From: Halalkalibacter krulwichiae
Lineage (GTDB): Bacteria > Bacillota > Bacilli > Bacillales > Bacillaceae_D
DNA: 64,000 nt
Assembly: GCF_002109385.1 (NCBI RefSeq)
Contig: NZ_CP020814.1
Span: 3,619,501 to 3,683,500 of the forward strand
Direction of reading: 5' to 3'
The stretch's first letter is position 1, and every line of letters starts with the position of its first letter. The notes beneath the pieces are model-generated. The model was not told the DNA's origin, made no database searches, and saw only the letters and a list, made by a program, of their open reading frames with translations. Below, piece after piece: positions 25,667-34,521 of the stretch. The translations under genes and the position numbers were made by a program.

Positions 25667-26677
25667 TTACTTTTCATACCCATTCGGGTTATTTTTTTGC
25701 CATCTCCATGAGTCCACACACATTTCTTCGATCCCCTTCATTGCCGTCCAGTCCAGCTCTTCTTTCGCCTTAGTCGGATCAGCATAACACACGGCGATAT
25801 CTCCTGGTCTTCGGTCAACGATTTGATATGGGACAGATCGATTAGAGGCTGCCTCAAATGCTTTGATCATTTCTAAAACACTGTACCCATTCCCTGTCCC
25901 AAGATTATAAGCATCGGCACCTGTAGAATGTAATACTTTTTCAAGCGCTTTTAAATGTCCTTTTGCCAAATCAACCACATGAATGTAATCACGAACACCC
26001 GTACCATCTACTGTCGGATAATCATTTCCGAACACTTTTAACTCGGCCAACTTCCCAACAGCTACTTGTGTAATAAAAGGCATTAAGTTATTCGGGATTC
26101 CGTTTGGGTCTTCCCCAATCGTACCACTAATATGAGCACCAATTGGATTGAAATAACGCAGCAGTGCGATGCTCCACTCGCTATCTGATACATACAAATC
26201 TTTAAGGATTTCCTCAATCATTAACTTTGTACGTCCATAAGGGTTTGTTGCACTAAGTGGAAAATCTTCATGAATTGGTACACGCTCTGGCATTCCATAA
26301 ACCGTAGCCGAAGAACTAAAAACAATGTTCTTCACCCCATGCTTTTGCATAAGTTCACAAAGGACTAGTGTGCCTGTGATATTTGTATGATAGTAATGCA
26401 GTGGAATAGAGACTGACTCCCCTACAGCCTTTAATCCGGCAAAATGAATGACAGCTTCAATGTCGTTCTCAACAAAAACGTTTTCTAAAGCTGCTTTATT
26501 TAATAAGTCAACTTCATAAAACGGGAACTCTTTTCCTGTAATGCTTTTGACTCTATCAATTGACTCCATTTTACTATTTGAAAAATTATCAACTACAACA
26601 ATTTCATGTCCAGCTTCAAGAAGCTCTACACACGTATGACTTCCAATGTAACCGGCTCCACCCGTAACAAGGATCAT
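25667..26677 (-). CDS. galE: UDP-glucose 4-epimerase
   Basis: 336-residue short-chain dehydrogenase-type epimerase interconverting UDP-glucose and UDP-galactose. NAD-binding [11 protein letters not shown] at the N-terminus, catalytic SSSATVYG and the YGRTK pair (Tyr about 149, Lys 153), NPIGAH and [10 protein letters not shown] segments are typical. No other galactose or capsule genes are adjacent, so it probably supplies cell-wall or exopolysaccharide precursors. AGGAGTGATAGA precedes the ATG. Confidence 0.94.
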   Translation of the reverse strand: MILVTGGAGYIGSHTCVELLEAGHEIVVVDNFSNSKMESIDRVKSITGKEFPFYEVDLLNKAALENVFVENDIEAVIHFAGLKAVGESVSIPLHYYHTNITGTLVLCELMQKHGVKNIVFSSSATVYGMPERVPIHEDFPLSATNPYGRTKLMIEEILKDLYVSDSEWSIALLRYFNPIGAHISGTIGEDPNGIPNNLMPFITQVAVGKLAELKVFGNDYPTVDGTGVRDYIHVVDLAKGHLKALEKVLHSTGADAYNLGTGNGYSVLEMIKAFEAASNRSVPYQIVDRRPGDIAVCYADPTKAKEELDWTAMKGIEEMCVDSWRWQKNNPNGYEK

Positions 26678-26854
26678 TCTATCACTCCTAATGATGCTCT
26701 TTATAATCTCTCGTATTTTACCATAATGCTGGCAATTATCCTATCATTAATCAACCTTTATCGTTTGAAACAATTCAAACATGACTACACTTTATAAAGC
26801 TGTTCTGCTTTGAGAAAAAGATAGTGCAAAAATCGAACGAGGCGGGTGTTAACG

Positions 26855-27280
26855 ATGATTAGAGCGATTTTTTTAGGAGTCTTTTTTGTGTTTTTATGTG
26901 TGAGTGTTCCAGGAATAATTGGTTTGTATTTAGGAAACCAAACTGAAAACCTTGATACACCTAATCAGAATGAGCTTGTTCTAAATGCGCCAAATAATCA
27001 AGTGATTGATAGTAACGAAGAGGAACTTACTCCTTCTTTTCCCATTCCAAACAATGAACATTCATCCACTCAAATCCATACAAAAGATGATGCAATTGAG
27101 TTGATTCTTGAAGAATTTACATTTACCGAACTATTAGGTCTATACCGCAGCATTCAAAATGGTGTAAGCGAAGAAGAAAAAGAAGAGTTGCTTGCGTTAT
27201 TAGAAGAGCGATTTAGCCAAGAAGAAATAGAAGCATTAAAAGTCTTTGGATTTAGTGAATTAGAGAAAGTATTACAATAA
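26855..27280 (+). CDS. Membrane-anchored protein of unknown function
   Basis: 141 residues: an N-terminal helix (about 4-26), an Asn/Pro/Glu-rich linker (about 28-75), then a helical domain (about 76-141) with EEEKEELLALLEERFSQEE. No family recognised. The ATG at 26855 follows GAGGCGGG; an in-frame GTG at 26846 overlaps this site. Possibly transcribed together with the YusW-like lipoprotein gene 59 bp downstream. Confidence 0.65.
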   Translation: MIRAIFLGVFFVFLCVSVPGIIGLYLGNQTENLDTPNQNELVLNAPNNQVIDSNEEELTPSFPIPNNEHSSTQIHTKDDAIELILEEFTFTELLGLYRSIQNGVSEEEKEELLALLEERFSQEEIEALKVFGFSELEKVLQ

Positions 27281-27339
27281 AATGGGTACACTAGTTACGA
27301 ACATAGTTTTATGTAAATAATTATAGAGAAGGTGATTGT

Positions 27340-27807
27340 ATGAAGAAATGGTTCTTGCTTTTATTCGTATTTACAGTTGTTGGCTGCGGTCAAAATAATG
27401 CTACAGAAGAGCCTCTAACGGATGGAGCCGATCAAGCAGAAACCGAGGATCCTATTACAACGGATGAAGGGACGGCTGAAGCTACCTATTTTACAGACTT
27501 TGATTTAGATGTTGAATATGCGAATGACCAATCGGTTGAAGTGGATTATGATTACGAAGGTCAACGAGATGAAGCGGAAGTAGACAACGAACTAACAGGA
27601 GAATCACTCCGCGGCGATGAGGCACTTGCTTATGTCTATTCTACCTTTGAGCAACTTACTATTGATCCACAAACCGATGATGAGACTGTCATTAGAGACA
27701 TTTTGAATGTGTTTAACTTAGAGGATAACTACGAGGACTTTGAACTTGAAGTAACCTTTTTAGACGGGACCAAGAAGGAATATAAGTCGAGACAAGGAAC
27801 GACTTAA
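27340..27807 (+). CDS. YusW-like lipoprotein
   Basis: 155 residues. Lipobox VVGC with Cys16, an acidic Glu/Asp/Thr linker (about 18-50), then a YusW-like domain (about 50-155) that starts FTDFDLDVEY and ends in LEVTFLDGTKKEYK. Membrane-attached outside the cell; function unknown. GAGAAGGTGATTGT precedes the ATG. Confidence 0.72.
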   Translation: MKKWFLLLFVFTVVGCGQNNATEEPLTDGADQAETEDPITTDEGTAEATYFTDFDLDVEYANDQSVEVDYDYEGQRDEAEVDNELTGESLRGDEALAYVYSTFEQLTIDPQTDDETVIRDILNVFNLEDNYEDFELEVTFLDGTKKEYKSRQGTT

Positions 27808-27872
27808 AACAAAAAGAAGGAAAGATCCTTTAGCTTAACATGTGTTCTTTAGAGAATAAATAACAGATAAAT

Positions 27873-28002
27873 GAAGCTGGGACATTACTAAAGTGTTTGG
27901 ATGAAAATACGAACCACATGATTAGCAAAGTATATTCCGGAACGGATGCTATGCTATTATGTTCGGATTCATCGTTATTGGAAACTCTTTTGTCCCGGCT
28001 TC
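27873..28002. repeat. 130-bp MITE-like imperfect palindrome
   Basis: Termini GAAGCTGGGACA (27873-27884) and TGTCCCGGCTTC (27991-28002) are inverted with one G-T wobble, and the inner halves also pair imperfectly (for example TACGAACCACATGATTAGCA against the complement of the ATGTTCGGATTC side). The element lies in a 344-bp gene-free stretch (27808-28151). I believe similar elements are dispersed in Bacillaceae genomes, but only this copy is in the window. The rest of the stretch shows no gene. Confidence 0.7.
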
Positions 28003-28151
28003 TTTTAGCATTGAATAAGTAAACGGAATGGTATACTAGATCATAAAATTGCATTGGCCATAACCAATGCAGCTGTTTCTATGAATTACCATACATGTAC
28101 AGATGACGTTTCGTTTCTACTATATTAATGAGTTCATAATGTCACTAGAGA

Positions 28152-28403
28152 CTACCTAGGCATACAATTTTCACAATGGCTAATCATTTCTTCCAACATA
28201 TCTGAACTTGTCAATGTTATCCAAGGTACTTCAATGCCTTTTCCAGGTGCAAGTGCTTTTCCTCTGTATTCTTCATGTTCGTTAACTGCAATGTAAATGT
28301 CCCAACTCCAAGTACTCTGTTTGTTCGTAGATGCTAAGTCTCCTTTATTATCAATCTCAACTAGAAAATGATTTTTAATTGAAAACTCTCTAATATTCTC
28401 CAT
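28152..28403 (-). CDS. Orphan small protein, paralogue of 29908-30150
   Basis: 83 residues, no membrane segment. Shares WSWDIYIA.NE, GKALAP, G.EVPW and a C-terminal LEEM...C..CMP/QMP pattern with the product of 29908-30150, the two lying on either side of the kinase gene. A beta-rich N-terminal half and a C-terminal helix are likely. Function unknown. ATG 28403 with AGAGGAG 10 nt upstream; an in-frame GTG at 28412 overlaps that site. Confidence 0.7.
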   Translation of the reverse strand: MENIREFSIKNHFLVEIDNKGDLASTNKQSTWSWDIYIAVNEHEEYRGKALAPGKGIEVPWITLTSSDMLEEMISHCENCMPR

Positions 28404-28538
28404 CTCTTCCACTCTCCTCTTTCAATGTTCCCTTACATACATTCTGTGGAAAGATCATTTTTCCTATCTGAATCGTCAGACAATTACTGACATCGCATTA
28501 GAAAATTGTCGATTAAATCAAAAAAGCACAAGAAGAAA

Positions 28539-28581
28539 GAGCGTCACGATCAGTCTGTTTTTAACCGATCGTGACGCTCAT
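28539..28581. terminator. Terminator after the kinase pseudogene
   Basis: Perfect 13-bp stem GAGCGTCACGATC/GATCGTGACGCTC with a T-rich loop; flanked on the minus strand by TTTCTTCTTGTGCTTTTTT. Confidence 0.75.
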
Positions 28582-28597
28582 CTTATTCCATATGTAC

Positions 28598-29734
28598 TTA
28601 TTCCTTTACTGTTTCGTGCATTGGTAGAGAAATCATAACCTTCGTTTCCCCTTCATGATTCTCAAAACTAATGGCCCCATTATGCTCTCTCATAATCGTT
28701 TTTGAGATTGCTAGGCCTAACCCTGTTCCATTTTCCTTTGTTGAGAAGAAAGGCTCTCCAACCCTTTCGATAATCGATACTGGAATCCCTTCTCCCGTAT
28801 CTGAAACTTCAACGATGACTTGCTCTCTTGAGTCCGTTCGCACTTGAACAGATACGATTCCACCTTCACCCGCAGCCTCAAGTGCATTTTTAAAAATATT
28901 AATTAACACTTGCTTAATTTGTGCCTTATCGACAAATACAACAACTTCAGGTACATGATTGAAAAGACTCAGCTGTATATTTTGAAGCATAGCTTCATTT
29001 TTAAATAGCTCTACCACTTCATCAACGATCTTATTTAGAGGATAGTTAGCCTTTTTCGGTGCCGTTGGCTGAGTAGCTAACAGGAAATCATTAATAAGTT
29101 GATTCATGCGGTCCAACTCGCTTATGACGATATCTCGGAATTGATTATTTTCATCTTCCTGGAATAGCAATTGAACAAAGCCCTTCACGGATTGCATAGG
29201 ATTACGCAGTTCATGAGCTAGCCCTGCTGATAATTGTCCAAGTAAAGCTAACTTCTCCAGCCTCATCAATTTGTCATTGACAAGATCATGCTTAGAACTG
29301 GTAGCCCCTTCTAATATAACGGATATAATCGAAGAAATTCTTTTAATTGCTTCAATTTCGTCTTCAGTAAAAGCATATGGTTCCGGATCGATTGCACACA
29401 CCGTACCAAACATCTTCCCGTTTTTTAAGTAGACAGGCATTCCTAAGTATGAACCAACATTCGCGTCGTATATTGCTTCAAATACATTTGCTCGTTCATC
29501 TTGTTTTGTGTCATTTATGATTAACGGTTCCCGACCGTTTGTTGAGAAAAGGCTTCATATAACATGATCTTTTGGTAATTCAACACCTTCAACTAAATTA
29601 CAACCATTTTGATTAAATACTTTTATAACCTTAAAGGTCTCTTCTATTTGGCTGACAAACAACGTACGTGTACCAATTAATTTGTTTGAAAACCATAAAA
29701 GATCATCCAATGCTTTATCAAATTGACCAGTCAT
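28598..29734 (-). pseudogene. GAF-domain sensor histidine kinase with in-frame TGA at codon 60
   Basis: A 379-codon frame with one internal stop (TGA, 29557-29555). Before it are the first 59 residues of a GAF domain; after it the GAF continues (GREPLIINDT ... GMPVYLKNGKMFGTVCAID), then HisKA with His at codon 174 in HELRNPMQSVKGF and HATPase with N, DTGEGI and GTGLGL boxes. The H-box is of the sporulation-kinase type. Both parts are in the same frame, so this is a point change, not a frameshift. A shorter product might start at the ATG at 29440, keeping all catalytic parts. GGGGGGTGAGATGT precedes the 5' start. Confidence 0.8.
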
Positions 29735-29893
29735 ACATCTCACCCCCCTATCATAAAAACAACAGCCTATTTTCAAAACAATAAAATGATTATAACAAGT
29801 TTTTTTTGATAAGGGGGTTTTTCCCTATTTTACTTTTGAGATTCATTCAAATTGCCTAGCCTAAAAGTCATCCATCGTTGTTTATTCATAAAA

Positions 29894-29918
29894 CAAAAAA
29901 ACATCCATTACGGATGCT
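29894..29918 (-). terminator. Terminator with embedded stop codon of 29908-30150
   Basis: GCATCC-GTAAT-GGATGT then TTTTTTTG on the minus strand; the loop contains the TAA stop. Confidence 0.75.
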
Positions 29919-30150
29919 TTGGCATTTGTTCTTCACAAATAGTCATCATTTCTTCTAGTAAGTCATGCCCTCCAAGTGGAGTCCAGGGTACTTCAACGCC
30001 TTGAGCTGGTGCTAATGCCTTTCCTAAAATTTCTTTTTCGTTTGCTGCAATATATATATCCCAACTCCATGATTTCAACTTATCACTAACATGATCTATT
30101 TCAGCTAAATAATGCTTCACCTTAAAATCATCCATTACCCCTTTAAACAT
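29908..30150 (-). CDS. Orphan small protein, paralogue of 28152-28403
   Basis: 80 residues; see the paralogue for shared motifs (WSWDIYIAANE, GKALAP, GVEVPW). AAAGGAGATGATGTAA precedes the ATG. It is upstream of the interrupted kinase on the same strand, with its own terminator. The pair probably arose by duplication; divergence is already marked outside the core. Confidence 0.72.
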   Translation of the reverse strand: MFKGVMDDFKVKHYLAEIDHVSDKLKSWSWDIYIAANEKEILGKALAPAQGVEVPWTPLGGHDLLEEMMTICEEQMPKHP

Positions 30151-30314
30151 TTACATCATCTCCTTTAACAAATAGGACAACTTCTTTTTATTATAATAAT
30201 CTGAATATTAATAATAGTAAAGTATATTGTTAGATAATCTCACAAATAACTTCTGATTATATGTGAGATCTCTCTTAATTACTAGTGTTTCCTAGACTGT
30301 ACCATTCATACGTA

Positions 30315-30473
30315 TTAATGTTTCAAGAAGGCTCTTCGCTCTGCATATTCTAAACATTTAGGACACACATTGATTATTTTCTTATCTTGATTTCGATATT
30401 TCGTAAAATACCCTTGTTTTGACTGACAAAAATAACACTGTTTCTTAAATAATGACCTTATGAAAGCTAACAA
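30315..30473 (-). CDS. Small zinc-ribbon protein with TTG start
   Basis: 52 residues with C13-x2-C16 and C37-x2-C40 (CYFC and CPKC), a typical zinc-ribbon spacing, in a basic background. GGAGGGAAGG stands 7 nt before the TTG. No ATG lies in this frame, which is why such genes are easily missed. Function unknown; single gene. Confidence 0.6.
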   Translation of the reverse strand: MLAFIRSLFKKQCYFCQSKQGYFTKYRNQDKKIINVCPKCLEYAERRAFLKH

Positions 30474-30598
30474 TTACCTTCCCTCCATTGGATTGTCGAC
30501 CTCTTATGTTTTTTCATATATCTGTAGTAGATCATTCATATTCGGTATAACGCATAAATGTTCCGGCGATACTTGATAAAAAACAATAGATAGGATTG

Positions 30599-30706
30599 AT
30601 GGAAATGGAAGAAGAGAGCAATGTGTTTAAAGGATTACTATGGGGCTCTGTCTTAAGCATACAATTATGGGCTTGTATCCTTTTTATTTTCAAGCAATTC
30701 ATGTAA
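30599..30706 (+). CDS. Very small single-span membrane protein
   Basis: 35 residues beginning MEMEEESNVFKGLLWGSVLS and ending in a hydrophobic helix FIFKQFM. The ribosome site (TAGGAT) is weak; a second in-frame ATG is at 30605. A convergent terminator follows. Bacillus genomes often carry such peptides; I do not know its role. Confidence 0.5.
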   Translation: MEMEEESNVFKGLLWGSVLSIQLWACILFIFKQFM

Positions 30707-30719
30707 TGGTTATGTTCAA

Positions 30720-30768
30720 AAGAAAAGGTGATCAATGGGTCTTTCGCTCTCCCACTGATCACCTTTTT
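30720..30768. terminator. Convergent terminator of 30599-30706 and thyA
   Basis: AAAAGGTGATCAATGGG with CCCACTGATCACCTTTTTT; AAAA left and TTTTTT right. Confidence 0.85.
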
Positions 30769-31725
30769 TCACACTGCTACAGGTGCTTTAATTGAACTAT
30801 GGGGTTCATACCCAATCAACTGAATATCCTTCATCTCAAAATCAAAAATGCTTTCCACATCTCGATTTAATTCAATCGTTGGCAATGCCCTTGGTTCTCT
30901 TTCAAGCTGAGTTTTAATTTGATCAACATGATTCGAATAGATATGGACATCTGCACCAGAATAGATTAATTCTCCAACCTCTAACCCGCATTCATGGGCG
31001 ATTAAATGAGTAAGAAGGGCATAAGACGCGATATTGAACGGAAGTCCAAGGAACACATCATTTGAACGCATATTAAACATACAGCTAAGCTTCCCTTCGT
31101 TCACATAAAATTGAAATGCGTAGTGACAAGGTGGCAGCTGTTGGTTTTCCAGTTCTGATGCACTCCATGCATTACACAATAACCTTCTAGAATCTGGGTT
31201 CCGTTTAATTTCATTAATGATGTATTGGATTTGGTCGTAAACCTTCCCATCAGCGCCTTCCCAACTCCGCCATTGTTTGCCATAAACATTCCCTAAATCT
31301 CCAAATTCTTTGGCAAAGTCATCATCTGTCAGAACTCGTTCTTGATACATTTTTAATTGCTCTTGGTAGATCGCATTAAATTGTTCATCTTCTTGACTGC
31401 GAAGACCAAAATTTGTCATATCAGGGCCATCGTATTGTTCGGACTCTACCCATTTTTGAAAACCCCACTCATCCCAAATGTGGTTGTTATTTTCAAGTAG
31501 ATATCGAACATTCGTATCTCCTTTTAAAAACCATAGCAGCTCTGTAGCAACGAGTCTAAATGGTACACGTTTCGTTGTTAAGAGAGGGAAGCCTTCTTGT
31601 AAATTAAAACGAAGTTGATATCCGAAAATAGAAATCGTTCCTGTTCCTGTACGGTCTTCTTTTTTCGTCCCGTGTTCGAGTATATTACGACATAAATCTA
31701 AATAGACTTTATCTGCTTGATTCAT
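30769..31725 (-). CDS. thyA: Thymidylate synthase ThyA
   Basis: 318 residues. Makes dTMP from dUMP with methylene-tetrahydrofolate. The catalytic Cys200 is in QLPPCHYAFQF; RTGTGT and the NVYGKQWRSWEG segment are present. The length and the insert at about 90-140 are of the Lactobacillus casei type (316 residues), longer than most enterobacterial enzymes. AAGGTGATTTTCC precedes the ATG. Works with DfrA at 21473. Confidence 0.95.
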   Translation of the reverse strand: MNQADKVYLDLCRNILEHGTKKEDRTGTGTISIFGYQLRFNLQEGFPLLTTKRVPFRLVATELLWFLKGDTNVRYLLENNNHIWDEWGFQKWVESEQYDGPDMTNFGLRSQEDEQFNAIYQEQLKMYQERVLTDDDFAKEFGDLGNVYGKQWRSWEGADGKVYDQIQYIINEIKRNPDSRRLLCNAWSASELENQQLPPCHYAFQFYVNEGKLSCMFNMRSNDVFLGLPFNIASYALLTHLIAHECGLEVGELIYSGADVHIYSNHVDQIKTQLEREPRALPTIELNRDVESIFDFEMKDIQLIGYEPHSSIKAPVAV

Positions 31726-31851
31726 GGAAAATCACCTTACCTATCAGTAGTAATCTTTATTTTAGCACAAAAAAAGAGCGAATCCCTAGGGAAGTCATTA
31801 AAAAGGCATGTTTTACCTTTTCAGTGGCTTTGACCTAAGGATCCCCTCTCG

Positions 31852-34008
31852 TTAGTTCACAGCAGGCTGTGTCTGTCCACCGTCTTTTCGTTTACGGATC
31901 AATTGAATAGCTACTAATAGAACAAGCAATACGATTCCCGCGACATCTGTCATCCATGAACCATGAATGAAAACTAGCGCTGTAGCTAGAGCAAGTATGC
32001 GCTCGTAGAACTTTAACTTCACAAGGAAAAAGTTTTGAATAAAGACTACGAAGGCAATAATTCCAAGTAATGCTGTAAAGATATTTTGAGCAATAACCGG
32101 CCAGCTATAGAGTCCTGCATTTTCAGGCAATAATAGAATGACGGTATTCGTTGCAAAAACGAATGGAAGCAGCAATGCCCCTGAATCAAACTTAAAGCCT
32201 TGTATCCCGGTTCGTATCGGCTCCGAGTTGGCAATCCCCGAGACCGCATAAGCAGGCAAGTTAATTGGCGGTGTATCATCAGCTAGAATTCCATAGTATA
32301 GAACGAATAAGTGAGCAGCCATAATTGGTACACCCATTTGAACAAGAGCCGGAGCTACCATCGCTGCTAAAATGACATACGTCGCCGTAGTCGGTAAACC
32401 GAGACCTAAAATTAAACAAGCAATCAGCGTGAATGCAAGGGCTAAGTAAAGGTTGTCACCGGCCCAGTTCACGATAATAACAGGGAGCTTCGCTGTTAAA
32501 CCAGTCAAGTTAATAACCCCAATTAAAATTCCCGCCGTAGCACAAGCTACAACAACAGTTAACGAATTACGCGCTGCCATTTCAAAACCAGCAAATAACT
32601 CTCTCACTCCAAAACGAACTGGAGCGGCATCAATTTTGAATTGCTTTTGTAAAAGAACAACAAAAAGTGCAACAAATATTCCAATTGCCACCATGACGCC
32701 AATTTCAATTCTCCAGTCTAAGACAAAGTGCATTGCATAGGCAAATCCACCGACGATCGCTGCAATTAATAGGCCCACACCCATTTTTTCACGCATACGG
32801 TGAGTAAAGACAGCAAGAGTTAGTAAAATCACAATAGAGAAAAAGGCTGCATTCGGAACGGTATTCCCTCTTACTAAGAAATAAACGAGAATGATAACCG
32901 GTAAAATTAAATAACCATGCTGAATCAATGTTTTCCGAGCCGAAACGAGCATTTCTTTCGGCAAACCTTTTATATTGTGCTTTGAAGCTTCAATATGAAC
33001 CATGAATAAAATAGCGATGTAACTTAAAATCGCTGGAATCGCCGCTGAACGAATGATTTCAGCATAAGAATAAGGGGTATACTCAATCATTAAAAAGGCT
33101 GCGGCACCCATAATTGGCGGTAATAGTTGCCCACTTGAGGAAGAGGCTACTTCAATTCCACCGGCTACTTGTGGTTTAAAACCAACCTTCTTCATGAGCG
33201 GAATTGTAAACGTACCTGTCGTAACCGCATTGGCAACAGAACTACCTGAAATTGAACCTAACATCCCCGATGAAACAACCGCGGCTTTAGCCGGTCCCCC
33301 TTTATACTTACCGAATGCACGTAAAGCCAAATCGATAAACATTTTTCCAGCACCGGTTGCTTCTAGGATCGCACCGAATAAAATAAAGATAAAAACATAT
33401 GTTGCCGATACTGATAATGGCGTACCAAATATCCCTGAACCGGTGTAAGTCATTTCATAAATAAAGTTTTCAAAATTTGCCCTAGTATGTCTAAAAGGCG
33501 GATTTAAGTAATGTCCTAAAAAGAAGTAGGCAATAAAGATGGAGCCAATAATCACTAACGGCTTCCCAACTACACGCCTAGTTGCTTCAAGGACAAGTAC
33601 GATTAATGTAATCCCAATGATTAAATCTGTCGTTGACATTCTCCCCGTTAAGATTGAATTCGACGTTTGATTGGCATATAAATAATAACCGACAAAGATC
33701 GCAATAAGAGCAATAAGAAAGTCATACCACACAATTTTTGTTTGCCCAAGCCCTCTTTTGATAGGGAAAATTAAGAACACAAGCGCAAGTCCAAATGTTA
33801 AATGGATGATCATATGAGTTCTTGTACCTACCCCTGGCATAAGGCCAAAACCTGCTGTATATAAGTGATAAAGGGACATAACAATGGCTCCTACTAAAAT
33901 TAGTAATGCCATCCAGCCACGGACCTTCCGATCACTTCCAGCAAGCTCATTCACTTTCTCTTCCAAATCGGGATCAGCTTGATAACTAATCTCTTCTTTC
34001 TTAGTCAT
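31852..34008 (-). CDS. Fused TRAP transporter permease (DctQM type, TAXI class)
   Basis: 718 residues, about 16-18 membrane helices: a small-subunit-like N-terminal part (about 30-170) fused to the large DctM-type part. Conserved blocks include SGSSVANAVTTGTFTIPLMKK, ASSSSGQLLPPIMGAAAF and a late GLPTTATYVILAAMVAPAL segment. Uses an ion gradient, probably Na+, to import an organic acid or amino acid delivered by the TAXI protein 34511-35521. Start 34008 with GAGAGGAGT upstream. Third gene of the unit TAXI-DUF1850-permease. Confidence 0.9.
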   Translation of the reverse strand: MTKKEEISYQADPDLEEKVNELAGSDRKVRGWMALLILVGAIVMSLYHLYTAGFGLMPGVGTRTHMIIHLTFGLALVFLIFPIKRGLGQTKIVWYDFLIALIAIFVGYYLYANQTSNSILTGRMSTTDLIIGITLIVLVLEATRRVVGKPLVIIGSIFIAYFFLGHYLNPPFRHTRANFENFIYEMTYTGSGIFGTPLSVSATYVFIFILFGAILEATGAGKMFIDLALRAFGKYKGGPAKAAVVSSGMLGSISGSSVANAVTTGTFTIPLMKKVGFKPQVAGGIEVASSSSGQLLPPIMGAAAFLMIEYTPYSYAEIIRSAAIPAILSYIAILFMVHIEASKHNIKGLPKEMLVSARKTLIQHGYLILPVIILVYFLVRGNTVPNAAFFSIVILLTLAVFTHRMREKMGVGLLIAAIVGGFAYAMHFVLDWRIEIGVMVAIGIFVALFVVLLQKQFKIDAAPVRFGVRELFAGFEMAARNSLTVVVACATAGILIGVINLTGLTAKLPVIIVNWAGDNLYLALAFTLIACLILGLGLPTTATYVILAAMVAPALVQMGVPIMAAHLFVLYYGILADDTPPINLPAYAVSGIANSEPIRTGIQGFKFDSGALLLPFVFATNTVILLLPENAGLYSWPVIAQNIFTALLGIIAFVVFIQNFFLVKLKFYERILALATALVFIHGSWMTDVAGIVLLVLLVAIQLIRKRKDGGQTQPAVN

Positions 34009-34029
34009 ACATTCAACTCCTCTCAATGA

Positions 34030-34521
34030 TTATTTCTTGATCACTTGAATCCGAATTCGTTCCCCGTTTAATTCAGCAGATAAATCAACTGTTTGACCGT
34101 CAATATTAAAAACATGTGGAAATAAATCAGACGGCAACATGTTTAGATATTCAATTAAACGTTCCTGCTTTATAACGATAAAGCCATCTTTCATTTCTAG
34201 TTCATCTTTTTGTTCATAAGGCAAACCTGCCCCAAATGATTTTGTCCAGCTTTCAGTTGCGATCATATTGTAATGTTGATCAATTTTAAAGTATTCTCTA
34301 ACTGGCGATCGTTCTACAGAATGGATGTACTCATGATAGAAAATTTGATTGGGTTCGATCGGTGTCTCAAAATAGACTGAACTCTTATAAGGTAGGTAAA
34401 TTTGTAAAAAGTATTCGTCTTCGTTCAAGAAATTTGATAAAACAACGATGGTTATTAGAAGGAAGAAAAAGGCAGTGCTTAAAAGCAATGCCTTTTTGCT
34501 GACCTTTTTTTTATTGCTCAT
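34030..34521 (-). CDS. DUF1850 protein of TRAP-TAXI operon
   Basis: 163 residues: an N-terminal membrane helix (about 9-30) and an outside beta-rich domain with HEYIHSVERSPVREYF, typical of DUF1850 proteins that accompany TAXI-type TRAP genes. The ATG lies in the last codons of the TAXI gene (11-bp overlap), so translation is coupled. Role unknown; perhaps assembly or substrate capture. Confidence 0.78.
   Translation of the reverse strand: MSNKKKVSKKALLLSTAFFFLLITIVVLSNFLNEDEYFLQIYLPYKSSVYFETPIEPNQIFYHEYIHSVERSPVREYFKIDQHYNMIATESWTKSFGAGLPYEQKDELEMKDGFIVIKQERLIEYLNMLPSDLFPHVFNIDGQTVDLSAELNGERIRIQVIKK

Noticed and set aside
28598-29734. Reading the TGA as selenocysteine
   Set aside because: No selenocysteine insertion element or sel genes seen, and the GAF position is not a redox site.
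30532-30762. 76-codon minus-strand frame between the zinc-ribbon gene and thyA
   Set aside because: No ribosome site; antisense to a better supported small membrane gene and to a terminator.
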